From the NCBI GenBank assembly GCA_019314375.1, contig JAFCZJ010000046.1:1-48778 (forward strand): DNA of 48,778 nucleotides, given 5' to 3'. This document shows positions 33,991 through 41,948 of the stretch, piece after piece. The DNA is from Deltaproteobacteria bacterium (GTDB lineage Bacteria; Myxococcota; B64-G9). Numbering within the stretch: position 1 is the stretch's first letter; each line of letters begins with the position of its first letter. The notes under the pieces are model-generated. The model was not told the origin of the DNA, searched no databases, and worked only from the letters and a program-made list of their open reading frames with translations. Position numbers and translations under genes: made by a program.

Positions 33991-34229
33991 CGCTTCTCTT
34001 CCATCAGATCCAGCAATGCGCTGCTGTCGTCGAGATCCACACCCGAGAGAAGACCCTTGCCTTCGAAGACGGGAAGTTCAATCGCGTCTTCCTTTTCTGC
34101 CTGCCGACACCTGGCCAATTTTTCCCTCAAAGCTTCTTCAATTACGGCAGCCAGCGTCTTTCCAGATTCCGCGACAATCTTCTTGATCTCTCGAAGGACC
34201 TGATCATCCACATTTATCGTCGTTCGCAT
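33987..34229 (-). CDS. vapB: VapB-type antitoxin (ribbon-helix-helix)
   Basis: The product has 80 residues from ATG 34229; a TTG at 34247 is the longer alternative. M-R-T-T-I-N-V-D-D-Q-V-L-R-E-I is a ribbon-helix-helix DNA-binding N-terminus. The acidic tail would bind the toxin. Overlap with the toxin gene (ATGA) indicates coupling. A promoter lies about 70-100 nt upstream, and the palindrome CTTGCAAG (34278-34285) in the leader could be the autoregulatory operator. Confidence 0.85.
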   Translation of the reverse strand: MRTTINVDDQVLREIKKIVAESGKTLAAVIEEALREKLARCRQAEKEDAIELPVFEGKGLLSGVDLDDSSALLDLMEEKR

Positions 34230-34300
34230 TGATGGCGACCTCGTCAAAGAATTGTTTTCCGAACCCCAAGCTTAGTCCTTGCAAGCGATTCTTACATAAA

Positions 34301-34329
34301 AGCATAACACCAAAACATATATATGACAA
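34301..34329 (-). promoter_or_regulatory. Promoter of the vapBC operon
   Basis: On the minus strand TTGTCA (five of six), a 17-bp spacer and TATGCT lie in an AT-rich patch. Transcription would start near 34294, about 65 nt before the antitoxin ATG. Confidence 0.6.
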
Positions 34330-34378
34330 CCAGAAACACATAAGCACAACAAGCACATAAAAACCATGCAAAAAAATG

Positions 34379-34407
34379 CTTACAAATGCAACTAGCCATG
34401 CTAAATT
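34379..34407 (+). promoter_or_regulatory. Possible promoter of the DUF4143-type ATPase
   Basis: CTTACA, a 17-bp spacer and TAAATT precede the ATG at 34429; GGAGGTG lies about 10 nt before the start. The AT-rich background makes chance matches more likely. Confidence 0.4.
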
Positions 34408-34428
34408 AAGTCTGGAGGTGCATTCAGC

Positions 34429-35727
34429 ATGGATCTTCGCTTGCTTTCTGTTCTTGAGCGACATAATCCCTGGCTTGGGAAACCTGAAAAACAGCCTGAA
34501 TTGTTAGCCCAAGACCTGCCGGACCCATTCCTTCCAAGAAAAAAGGAGTGGTGGACACGAGCAGGAACCGCAACCCTGGTGGTGGGCCCTCGTCAAGCCG
34601 GCAAGACAACATGGATTCGACACAGCTTGTCTCTGCAAAAGAACCCGGTCTTGCTCTTACATGCAGAAGAACCAGCGATTCGAGAGCTATGCCAATCACC
34701 AGCAGAAGCGCTCAATGCACTTGACGAGCTGATGGATCCAAAAACCATTTTGCTGCTGGAAGAAATTCAGCATCTTGAGGATGCGCAATTGTTCATCAAG
34801 GGGCTGGTGGATCTCCAGCCCAATCGCGTAATCATCGCCACCGGTAGTTCATCCTTTCAATTTCGCGCAAAAATGCGCGAGTCCTTGGCGGGCAGGGCTC
34901 GTCGGCTGAAATTGTTTCCTTTCTCCTTAGATGAGCTTACCGCAACTTTGCCGAAAAGCATGCTTCCAGCCTTACGGGAAAAAGAGCTGCAAGCCCTTTG
35001 GGAACGAATCTTGGTTTTCGGTGCCTATCCGAAACCCTGGTTTGAAAAAAAACCAGCCGCGGAACTCGCCCACCTGGTGGAAGCCTTCGTGCTCAAAGAT
35101 GTCTCTGACCTGCAAAACATCGAGAACCCAGCCGCCTTCCGGAAGTTGCTCGAACTCTCGGCCGCCGACATCGGCAATCTGATCAATTTGTCCGAATGGT
35201 CAAGCCATGCCCTGGTATCCCGACCGACGGCCTCCCGATATCTTGATATCGCGGCCGATGCCCACATCATTCGCCTGCTGCCCCCTTTTGTGGGCGGAAA
35301 ACGCTCAGAGATCACCGGCAGGCCAAAAGCCTTCTTCCTGGACAACGGCTTGCGCAATGTTGTGTTTGGTGGCTTTGCGGGCAGCAAACAACGTCCGGAT
35401 CGGGGGGTTCTCTGGGAAAACGCCATCTTCAACGAACTTGTCAAACGAACCGAACTGCTCGACGAGATCATGTTCTGGAGAACCAGAAATGGATCAGAAG
35501 TAGATTTTGTCGTTCGCCGAGCCGGGCGCATCATCGGCCTGGAAGTCAAAGCAACTTCCCTCAAGCGCCCCATGTTGCCACGCGCCGCCAGAAGCTTCAT
35601 CCAAGCCTACCATCCGGAATGCTTCGGCATCATCAACGCATCGCTTAAGCACGACATGGACTTGGAAGGAGTAAAAATCCTCTTCCGTCGCCCCTGGGAA
35701 CTCGATGAACTACTTCAATATTTGTGA
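34429..35727 (+). CDS. AAA+-type ATPase with DUF4143 domain
   Basis: The product has 432 residues. Walker A G-P-R-Q-A-G-K-T-T starts at Gly53, and L-L-L-E-E-I-Q-H-L is the Walker B-like segment. A-T-G-S-S and a G-R-A-R-R motif follow. The C-terminal DUF4143 half has F-F-L-D-N-G-L-R-N and a nuclease-like end (E-V-D-F-V-V..G-L-E-V-K-A). Such proteins are widespread, patchily distributed and often associated with islands. The role is not known. The upstream region is far more AT-rich than the neighbourhood, suggesting transfer together with vapBC. Confidence 0.88.
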   Translation: MDLRLLSVLERHNPWLGKPEKQPELLAQDLPDPFLPRKKEWWTRAGTATLVVGPRQAGKTTWIRHSLSLQKNPVLLLHAEEPAIRELCQSPAEALNALDELMDPKTILLLEEIQHLEDAQLFIKGLVDLQPNRVIIATGSSSFQFRAKMRESLAGRARRLKLFPFSLDELTATLPKSMLPALREKELQALWERILVFGAYPKPWFEKKPAAELAHLVEAFVLKDVSDLQNIENPAAFRKLLELSAADIGNLINLSEWSSHALVSRPTASRYLDIAADAHIIRLLPPFVGGKRSEITGRPKAFFLDNGLRNVVFGGFAGSKQRPDRGVLWENAIFNELVKRTELLDEIMFWRTRNGSEVDFVVRRAGRIIGLEVKATSLKRPMLPRAARSFIQAYHPECFGIINASLKHDMDLEGVKILFRRPWELDELLQYL

Positions 35728-35728
35728 A

Positions 35729-36844
35729 TTATTTGGCGGGCAGCTTGATGGGTTGCGAGAAGCGCATGATTTTGCCGTTGCGCATGGCTACGGTGAGGCT
35801 GTTGTCGGCTGTGTTTAAGGCCATGCCGTCGATGGCGACGATTTCGCCGACATTCAAGGAGCCGATGCGACGCCAGGTGTCCGTGTCGAAGACGAAAACT
35901 TTGCCCCCGTCGGTGCCGACGAGGAAGGTCTTGTCGCCGGGGCCGAATTCCAGACAAAAGTGGTAGGCACCCACCAAGAGGCGTTTCAACAAGGAACCCT
36001 GTGCCGAATAGACGCTCATGGACATGGAGCCGTCCGCCGTGACCATGAACTTGGTCGAGCGGTCGATGGCGATGTAATGGGCGTCGTGGTCCTCGTCGCC
36101 GTATGAGCCGGTCTGCATGCCCTTGTCGTCCCAGAAACGCAGGTACGCAATGCCGTCGTCCATGCAGCCGGCCGAACTCAGCCAGCCGGCCGCGTCGACT
36201 CGACGATAAACCCGGCGCTGTCGACAACCAAGATCCTCCATCTCGATGCCCTTCTTGCCCGTCTTGACATCCCAGATCTTCAGCTTGAAATCATCGCTTG
36301 CCGTGATGACCGACTTGCCGTCGGACGAAAAAGCAGCCCATGCGACCTGGGGCGGCGGAATGGCAGCCAGGGCAGCCAGTTCCTCATCCGTGAGCTTCTT
36401 TTTCTTGATGGGCTTTTCTTTTAGTACCTTAAGACACTTCCCCTTTTTCCAGTCCCAAACTCGGGCTGTCTCGTCCGAGGAGGCCGAAACCACAAGCTGA
36501 CCGTCGGGGGAAAAAGCAGCCATCATCACATCGCCCGTATGGCCCTTGAGGTCCTTGAGCAGCTTGCCGCCGGCCGCGTCCCAGACCTTGACCAGCTTGT
36601 CCTTGCCGGTGGTCACCATGAACTGGCCGTCTTTGGAAAAAGCCACATGGGTGGCCGACTTGGCATGTTTGCCAATCTCCACCGCCACCAGGGCCTTGTA
36701 CGGATTTCCGGCTTTCTTGGGTTTTTCGGCCTTGGCCGCCTTGCCTGCTCCGGCATCGGCCTTGGTCTTATCGCCCGAATCGGGACTGCAAGCCCCCAAT
36801 AGAAACACAACCGCCAGACCGACAACCATCAATCGCTTGTTCAT
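35729..36844 (-). CDS. WD40-repeat lipoprotein
   Basis: The product has 371 residues from ATG 36844 (GGAGG 8 nt upstream; a TTG at 36859 is the alternative). The lipobox is L-L-G-A-C (Cys19), followed by a Lys/Ala-rich linker. At least four WD40 blades are clear (H-V-A-F-S-K-D-G-Q..V-K-V-W-D, A-A-F-S-P-D-G..A-R-V-W-D-W, A-A-F-S-S-D-G..L-K-I-W-D), with weaker ones after. It is a beta-propeller for protein interaction in the periplasm or at the surface. It is the last gene of the CoA-transferase/TPR operon, 15 bp after its neighbour. Confidence 0.87.
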   Translation of the reverse strand: MNKRLMVVGLAVVFLLGACSPDSGDKTKADAGAGKAAKAEKPKKAGNPYKALVAVEIGKHAKSATHVAFSKDGQFMVTTGKDKLVKVWDAAGGKLLKDLKGHTGDVMMAAFSPDGQLVVSASSDETARVWDWKKGKCLKVLKEKPIKKKKLTDEELAALAAIPPPQVAWAAFSSDGKSVITASDDFKLKIWDVKTGKKGIEMEDLGCRQRRVYRRVDAAGWLSSAGCMDDGIAYLRFWDDKGMQTGSYGDEDHDAHYIAIDRSTKFMVTADGSMSMSVYSAQGSLLKRLLVGAYHFCLEFGPGDKTFLVGTDGGKVFVFDTDTWRRIGSLNVGEIVAIDGMALNTADNSLTVAMRNGKIMRFSQPIKLPAK

Positions 36845-36859
36845 GAAACGAACCTCCAA

Positions 36860-38230
36860 TCAAGAAACCAGCTTGGCCGTGGTTTCTCTGAGTCTTTGGG
36901 CCATGGTGCGCACAAAAACCCGATAGATACGCACGGCGAACTTGTTGTTGGCCTGCATAAAACGCAGGAATCGGTCCCGCTGGATCTCAAAAACCTGCAC
37001 CTGGGTCTTGGCCACCACCCTGGCAGAAGTGGGTGCCTCGTCCATCAGAGCCATCTCGCCCACATGATCCCCTGCCTTCAAAACGGCCACCTCGGTGGCC
37101 TCCTCGCCTTCCATCCGCTGGATTGCCACCTCGCCTTCCCTCAGCACATAGAGGGCCAAGCCAGGCCGACCTTGCTCGATGATGCGCTCGCCGGCCTGAA
37201 AAGTCCGATCCTCGCAAATGTTATAAAAAGACTTCATCACCGAAAGGGGCATGTCGACAAACAAGGGAATCTTTTGCAGAAAATCAAAACCCTCCATGAC
37301 GCCCACGATGGCGCCAGGCACTTCGGCCCCGGCCGGCAGATCTACATCCACGTCGATATCCAGATTCAAGGACTCATCCGCCAGCTCTTCCAGGTCCGCC
37401 AGGGGCACCACCGGCGCACCCTCGCCGCCCAATTCCTTGAGCTTTTCCTCGGCGTCCTGGTAAGCGATGTCGTGGTTGAGCAGTTGCTGATAGATGCTCT
37501 GCGCCACCGGCACGTTGCCCTTCTGCACGTGCATGCCGGCCAGGTGGTAATACAGATCCGCCGTCTCCTCGTCCACGCCGCGGCCCTTGATCACATTGAG
37601 CAGCTTTTTGATGGCCAGGTCCAGGTAGCCGTTCTTGGCCAGGATGTCACCGATGAGCGCCGTGGCCGTGCGAAAGTCATCGTGGTCGTCTTGGACCTTT
37701 TGCAAAAGCTCCATGGACTTTCGATACTTGCCCAGCTCGTGGTAAAGCTTGCCGGCCACGAAGTAGTTGACGGCCTTTTCGTAATTGATGGCCGCCCGGG
37801 AAAAATTCTTCACCCTCAGGTAAAACTCAGCAGCCTGCCGGTGGTTGTCGTTGCGCTCAAACATCTCGGCGGCTTTTTCGAAGTTTTCCACCTTGGCATA
37901 CATCTCAGCCGCCGAGCGAAAATCGTCGTCCTGTTCGTAGAGTGGCGCGGCCTTGTCGAACTCGCCCAAGTTTTCGCAACAAAGCGCCGCCTTGTCGTAA
38001 TCCCGCGCCCGATAAAACATGTTGGCCGCCAGGCGCTGCAAATCCGGGTCGGCCTGCACCTTGTTGATCAGCAGGTAGCCGATGTCTTCCTGACAACGTG
38101 AGTAGATGTCCGCCGCCTCGGGCAAACGATTGCCTTTCAGATAGGTCACCAGGCCATCCATGACCTGAGCGGTGGTCAAAAAAGTGTTCTCCTGTCCGCC
38201 CTTGCCCTCAATTTCGATGGTTTCCGCCAT
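36860..38230 (-). CDS. TPR protein with C-terminal cyclic-nucleotide-binding domain
   Basis: The product has 456 residues. About seven helical TPR-like repeats (residues 25-270; Y-x-x-A-x-x-Y..F-x-x-A-A) are followed by an acidic linker (about 280-310). A CNBD/CRP-like beta-roll covers about 330-445 (I-I-E-Q-G-R-P-G-L-A-L-Y-V-L-R-E-G-E-V, G-D-H-V-G-E-M-A-L-M-D-E-A-P-T-S-A-R-V). The phosphate-binding G-E-M-A-L..S-A-R-V is intact, so cAMP or cGMP binding is plausible. No HTH or catalytic domain is present. The start is 10 bp after the CoA-transferase stop, so it belongs to the same transcript. It is cytosolic. Confidence 0.9.
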   Translation of the reverse strand: MAETIEIEGKGGQENTFLTTAQVMDGLVTYLKGNRLPEAADIYSRCQEDIGYLLINKVQADPDLQRLAANMFYRARDYDKAALCCENLGEFDKAAPLYEQDDDFRSAAEMYAKVENFEKAAEMFERNDNHRQAAEFYLRVKNFSRAAINYEKAVNYFVAGKLYHELGKYRKSMELLQKVQDDHDDFRTATALIGDILAKNGYLDLAIKKLLNVIKGRGVDEETADLYYHLAGMHVQKGNVPVAQSIYQQLLNHDIAYQDAEEKLKELGGEGAPVVPLADLEELADESLNLDIDVDVDLPAGAEVPGAIVGVMEGFDFLQKIPLFVDMPLSVMKSFYNICEDRTFQAGERIIEQGRPGLALYVLREGEVAIQRMEGEEATEVAVLKAGDHVGEMALMDEAPTSARVVAKTQVQVFEIQRDRFLRFMQANNKFAVRIYRVFVRTMAQRLRETTAKLVS

Positions 38231-38240
38231 GATGAACCCC

Positions 38241-39002
38241 TCAGGTGTACAGATGGTTCGGGTCGATCTCTTCCCGAAGCAAGCGTAGCTCTTCCGCCGT
38301 AGGCGGATCGTTTTCTTTAAGATCCTTAGCCACCAGAAGCTCGAAGCCGGTCTCTTCTTGCACTTTTTCCAGCTTCACGCCCGGCTGCAAGGCCAAGACC
38401 ATCATGCGTTTGGTCTCTTCGTCGTATCCCATAAGCGCCAGGTCGGTGACCACTCGATAAGGCCCCGAGCCCGAAGGCAGGCCGGCTCGCTCGCGGGCTC
38501 CAGGCCCGTCAATGTATCCGGCCGTGGTCAAAAAGCTGACCTTGGGCACGAATCGCTGTTTGCCGTGCCGCATGACGGCGATGGTTTTCCAGCAAACGGA
38601 GCCGATGTCGTTTGCGCCCCCCGAGCCGGGAAAGCGCACCTTGGGCTTGTCGTGATCGCCGATGCAAGTGGCGTTCAAATTGCCGTACATGTCGATCTGC
38701 GCTCCGCCGATGAAGCCGTACTCCACATGTCCGCGGGCCGCCGCCTCCACCAGATCACAAATGGACGAAGCCACCGGGGCTCGATGGAAGGTACGGGAGC
38801 CACCGACGGCCAAAGGCAGCTCGTCCAGGCTCGGACCCACGCCGCCAAACTCGAAGGCCGCCATCAGCTTGGGCGCATGGGTGCGTTTGGCCAAGGCCGC
38901 GGCCAGCATGGGGATGCCCGTGCCGATAAAACAAATGGCGCCGTCTTCCATCTGCCGGGCCGCGGTGCAAATTAACATCTCTGAGTTGTTGTAATCGGCC
39001 AT
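38241..39002 (-). CDS. CoA-transferase beta subunit (glutaconate CoA-transferase-like)
   Basis: The product has 253 residues from ATG 39002 (GAGGTG 5 nt upstream; the frame stays open to 39053 but overlaps the alpha gene). Features are C-F-I-G-T-G-I-P-M-L-A-A-A-L-A and the E-F-G-G-V-G-P segment, where the family's catalytic glutamate lies. F-I-G-G-A-Q-I-D-M-Y-G-N-L-N and G-S-G-G-A-N-D-I-G follow. It pairs with the alpha subunit directly upstream (4-bp gap). The enzyme exchanges CoA between an acyl-CoA and a free acid; the substrate cannot be told. Confidence 0.9.
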   Translation of the reverse strand: MADYNNSEMLICTAARQMEDGAICFIGTGIPMLAAALAKRTHAPKLMAAFEFGGVGPSLDELPLAVGGSRTFHRAPVASSICDLVEAAARGHVEYGFIGGAQIDMYGNLNATCIGDHDKPKVRFPGSGGANDIGSVCWKTIAVMRHGKQRFVPKVSFLTTAGYIDGPGARERAGLPSGSGPYRVVTDLALMGYDEETKRMMVLALQPGVKLEKVQEETGFELLVAKDLKENDPPTAEELRLLREEIDPNHLYT

Positions 39003-39006
39003 CTCA

Positions 39007-39981
39007 TCACCTCTTGGTGGCCTGGGCGCATAGCTCGGCGAAGCGCTTGTCACCGCCCAGCTTGTTCATGAAGTCTTCGTGGCTGTCGGTGCCCAGCACC
39101 CACTCGTCGATGTAGCGCTTCACGCCTTCGGCATCCTTGGCCATCTCGAAGTAGAGCTTCATGTGCTCTTCGTCACGCCAGTAATCAAAGGGCATCTCGC
39201 CGGGCAAGGCACCACCCGGGGCGTGGACCACCGCGTCCACGATATAGTAAGGGATCAAAGTGCGTTCGGGGTATTTGGCGATTTCTTCGTGGGGCACGAT
39301 TTTCTCAGCCGAAATGATAAGCCGCTTCGAGGCCCGAGCCATCTCCATACCAAATCCACTGATGCCGTCAATCTGGCAGTTGCCGTATTCGTCGGCCCGG
39401 TGCACATGGATGAGGCCCGCGTCCAAAGTCAAAGCAGGCAGCGCGCAAAGTTTCTGCCCGGTGAAGGGGCATTCGATTTCCTTGGCCGCCGAATACTCAA
39501 AGGTATCCGTGCCCAGCATAGAACGCGCCGGCAAAAAAGGCAGGCCCATGGCCGCCGCCTTGAATCGCCAGGCCAAGGCCGCGTTCGACCATTCCACGGT
39601 CTGCACTTCGCCGCTTTCGCAGGCCCTGCGCAGCACCGGGGAAATCCCGAAGACCTCGTAGCCGTGATAAGTGATGTCCAGCTTTTTAACCAGGCCCGCG
39701 GCGATCAGCAGGTCGTTTTCCAGCACCCCCTGGCCCGCGAGCTCCAGTTCACCGATGTCCTGGCGAACGACTTCCCGCACCAAAGACATGGGACAGCGCA
39801 CCGAGCCGTAAAGTTCTACGCCCATGTAGCAGCCCTTGGTCACAAACCGGCTGATGGCCTCTTTTTCGGTCATCAGCTTGGAGACCAAGCCCTTGGGCTT
39901 GTTCTCACGAATCCAATGCCTGAGTTCATCCACGGGCTGCATACGAAACAGCGGCCCTCGTCCTGATGCCAGCTCGCTCAT
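39007..39981 (-). CDS. CoA-transferase alpha subunit (glutaconate CoA-transferase-like)
   Basis: The product has 324 residues. Family features are I-H-V-H-R-A-D-E-Y-G-N-C-Q-I, a stretch beginning V-V-H-A-P-G-G-A-L-P-G, and Y-x-x-D-E-E-H-M-K-L-Y-F. The start has AAGGAG at 7 nt. The next gene encodes the beta subunit. A promoter with a perfect TTGACA lies about 60-90 nt upstream. The operon continues into a cyclic-nucleotide-binding TPR protein and a WD40 lipoprotein, an unusual mix for a fatty-acid or amino-acid catabolic enzyme. Confidence 0.9.
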   Translation of the reverse strand: MSELASGRGPLFRMQPVDELRHWIRENKPKGLVSKLMTEKEAISRFVTKGCYMGVELYGSVRCPMSLVREVVRQDIGELELAGQGVLENDLLIAAGLVKKLDITYHGYEVFGISPVLRRACESGEVQTVEWSNAALAWRFKAAAMGLPFLPARSMLGTDTFEYSAAKEIECPFTGQKLCALPALTLDAGLIHVHRADEYGNCQIDGISGFGMEMARASKRLIISAEKIVPHEEIAKYPERTLIPYYIVDAVVHAPGGALPGEMPFDYWRDEEHMKLYFEMAKDAEGVKRYIDEWVLGTDSHEDFMNKLGGDKRFAELCAQATKR

Positions 39982-40045
39982 GGGCGCACTCCTTATTTTG
40001 CAGTAGATCCACTAATGCCATGTCGCTCAGACGACACGGGCCAGA

Positions 40046-40073
40046 AATATCAGAGCTTTTAAGGGGGTGTCAA
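40046..40073 (-). promoter_or_regulatory. Promoter of the CoA-transferase/TPR-CNBD/WD40 operon
   Basis: On the minus strand a perfect TTGACA, a 16-bp spacer and GATATT (four of six) lie upstream of the ATG at 39981. The predicted leader is about 58 nt. Confidence 0.55.
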
Positions 40074-40133
40074 CCGATGGCCCAAAGCCCTGGCATATGC
40101 TACCTTCTTGCTGTGAACGTGGAGGATGAAAAG

Positions 40134-41858
40134 ATGAGACGAGCAAGGCATAAGTTGATTCTGGTGATTCTGGCGGCATTGTTTGCCTTGTCCGGCTGTG
40201 GCGCGGATGGCGGGTCCATCACGGATGCTGGTGGCGGCGACCAGGACGATGGATCCATCACGGATGCCGGTGGCGACCAGACTGACGGAAGCACCACGGA
40301 TGCCGGCGGCGACCAGGCTGATGGCTCCATCACGGATGCAGGTGGCGACCAGGCCGATGGCTCCATCACGGATGCAGGTGGCGACCAGGCCGACGGATCC
40401 ATCACGGATGCTGGTGGCGACGACCAGGCCGACGGCTCCATCACGGATGCTGGTGGCGACGACCAGGCCGATGGCTCCATCACGGATGCCGGTGGCGACG
40501 ACCCCGCCGACGCTGGCGGTCCGGTCGAAAATCCGAACGAAATCATCGCGGATCGCCACTTTGCCCGTGGCTTCACCCTCATGCATCCCGACACGGGTGA
40601 CCTCCTGGGCGACATGAGCCCTGCATTCGAAACCGGCGATCCCAAGTGGCACCTCGCCCAGTGGGGCTCCCTCGCAAGCCTGGACGGCGTCACCCCCTCG
40701 ACATTGACCTCTGGCGCCATGCTCTGGGAGAACACCTATGCGGCCGTCACCATTGGGCCCATCGGCTCCGGCGAAGCCGACCTCTCCTTTCTGGTCAACG
40801 CCTACGATGAGTATGGAGGTGTCTACCGATCACCCACTGATTCGCGAACCTGGATCCACCTTTTGGGCGCGCAACGCATCAGCCCGCCGGATGCCCAGGG
40901 ACCGGGCTGCCCGGCGCTCTCGCAGCTCAACTCCCTGGTTTTCTCCGTGGACTGTCGCCTGATCTCCGACGTCCAAAATATCCATGGCGGCTACGACCCC
41001 AGCAGGCACAACGCGGCCTACTTGATCTACTTCACCATTCAGAACCTCGGCTCCGACCCGGAATTCGGCTACGGCGACTATCTCTGGTTCGGGCTTACGC
41101 TTTACGACGACAGAAACGACATGCCGGGCCTTTATGTTAACGGTGACGATGCCACCGGCAAACTCATCTACAACATCGGCCTGGCACCGCTCTCCGACGC
41201 CAGCCTCGCCGATGAAGCATGGCACCGCCTCCATGAAGATCTCCTGCCCCATATTCTGGACGCCCTGCAAGAGGCCTGGGACCGCGGCTATCTTCCCCAC
41301 TCTCACAATCTTTCGGATTACTACATCGGCGGCATGAACCTGGGCTGGGAAATCCCCGGTCTCAACAACGCAGAGCTGCAGATACGCAATCTCTCGCTGG
41401 TCTATGCCGACAACAACCCCACGGAAATACGCTACGACTTCAACACCGACGGAGACCGCGAGGGCTGGACCACCGCCAACATCGACGATCCGAACGACGG
41501 CCCCATCGGCGGCACCTGGACGATGAGCATCCCGGGCTCCGACCCCGTGTTGCTCAGCCCGGCATTGCAAATTAATGCCGCGAACTACGGCAGTATTTCG
41601 GTAACCATGGCCAATGATGGAAATCCAGCAGACGACTCGCACATGCAGATTTTCTGGTCCCTTTCCGCAAATCCCGGCTTCATCGAAGACAACAGCGACT
41701 GGATCCCGATTTCCAACGCCGGCGGCTGGGCCACCTACACGATAGACCTCTCCGCGCACCCATATTGGAACGGAGCGATTAATCAGATCCGCATCGATCC
41801 AATCATGTCCGGGGATGGAAACAGCATCGGCATAGACGCCATTGTGATTACCCCATAG
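40134..41858 (+). CDS. Lipoprotein with D-A-G-G-D repeats and C-terminal CBM-like domain
   Basis: The product has 574 residues from ATG 40134 (GGAGG 9 nt upstream). The frame stays open upstream but lacks a signal peptide there. The lipobox is A-L-S-G-C (Cys22). About eight repeats of D-A-G-G-D-x-x-D-G-S-I-T form an acidic stalk (residues 25-125). The central domain (about 140-450) has no motif I can name. The last 130 residues (Y-D-F-N-T-D-G-D-R-E-G-W to the end) look like a jelly-roll carbohydrate-binding module. It is probably surface-exposed and binds a glycan; no catalytic residues are recognised. Confidence 0.82.
   Translation: MRRARHKLILVILAALFALSGCGADGGSITDAGGGDQDDGSITDAGGDQTDGSTTDAGGDQADGSITDAGGDQADGSITDAGGDQADGSITDAGGDDQADGSITDAGGDDQADGSITDAGGDDPADAGGPVENPNEIIADRHFARGFTLMHPDTGDLLGDMSPAFETGDPKWHLAQWGSLASLDGVTPSTLTSGAMLWENTYAAVTIGPIGSGEADLSFLVNAYDEYGGVYRSPTDSRTWIHLLGAQRISPPDAQGPGCPALSQLNSLVFSVDCRLISDVQNIHGGYDPSRHNAAYLIYFTIQNLGSDPEFGYGDYLWFGLTLYDDRNDMPGLYVNGDDATGKLIYNIGLAPLSDASLADEAWHRLHEDLLPHILDALQEAWDRGYLPHSHNLSDYYIGGMNLGWEIPGLNNAELQIRNLSLVYADNNPTEIRYDFNTDGDREGWTTANIDDPNDGPIGGTWTMSIPGSDPVLLSPALQINAANYGSISVTMANDGNPADDSHMQIFWSLSANPGFIEDNSDWIPISNAGGWATYTIDLSAHPYWNGAINQIRIDPIMSGDGNSIGIDAIVITP
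40209..40511 (+). repeat. Tandem repeats of 36-39 bp coding for the acidic stalk
   Basis: Nearly identical units encode G-S-I-T-D-A-G-G-D-[D]-Q-A-D. The three-base length variation adds or drops one Asp codon without breaking the frame. Confidence 0.88.
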
Positions 41859-41948
41859 CCGATTGGGTCTTTTTGCATCCGAGATACTTGCGGTCAGCCA
41901 ACAAACGACGCTAGTCTGCGCGGCAACCCAAAACCCGAGGAGGGGGCG

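Noticed and set aside
36896..38101. Plus-strand frame of 401 codons
   Set aside because: Antisense shadow of the TPR/CNBD gene.
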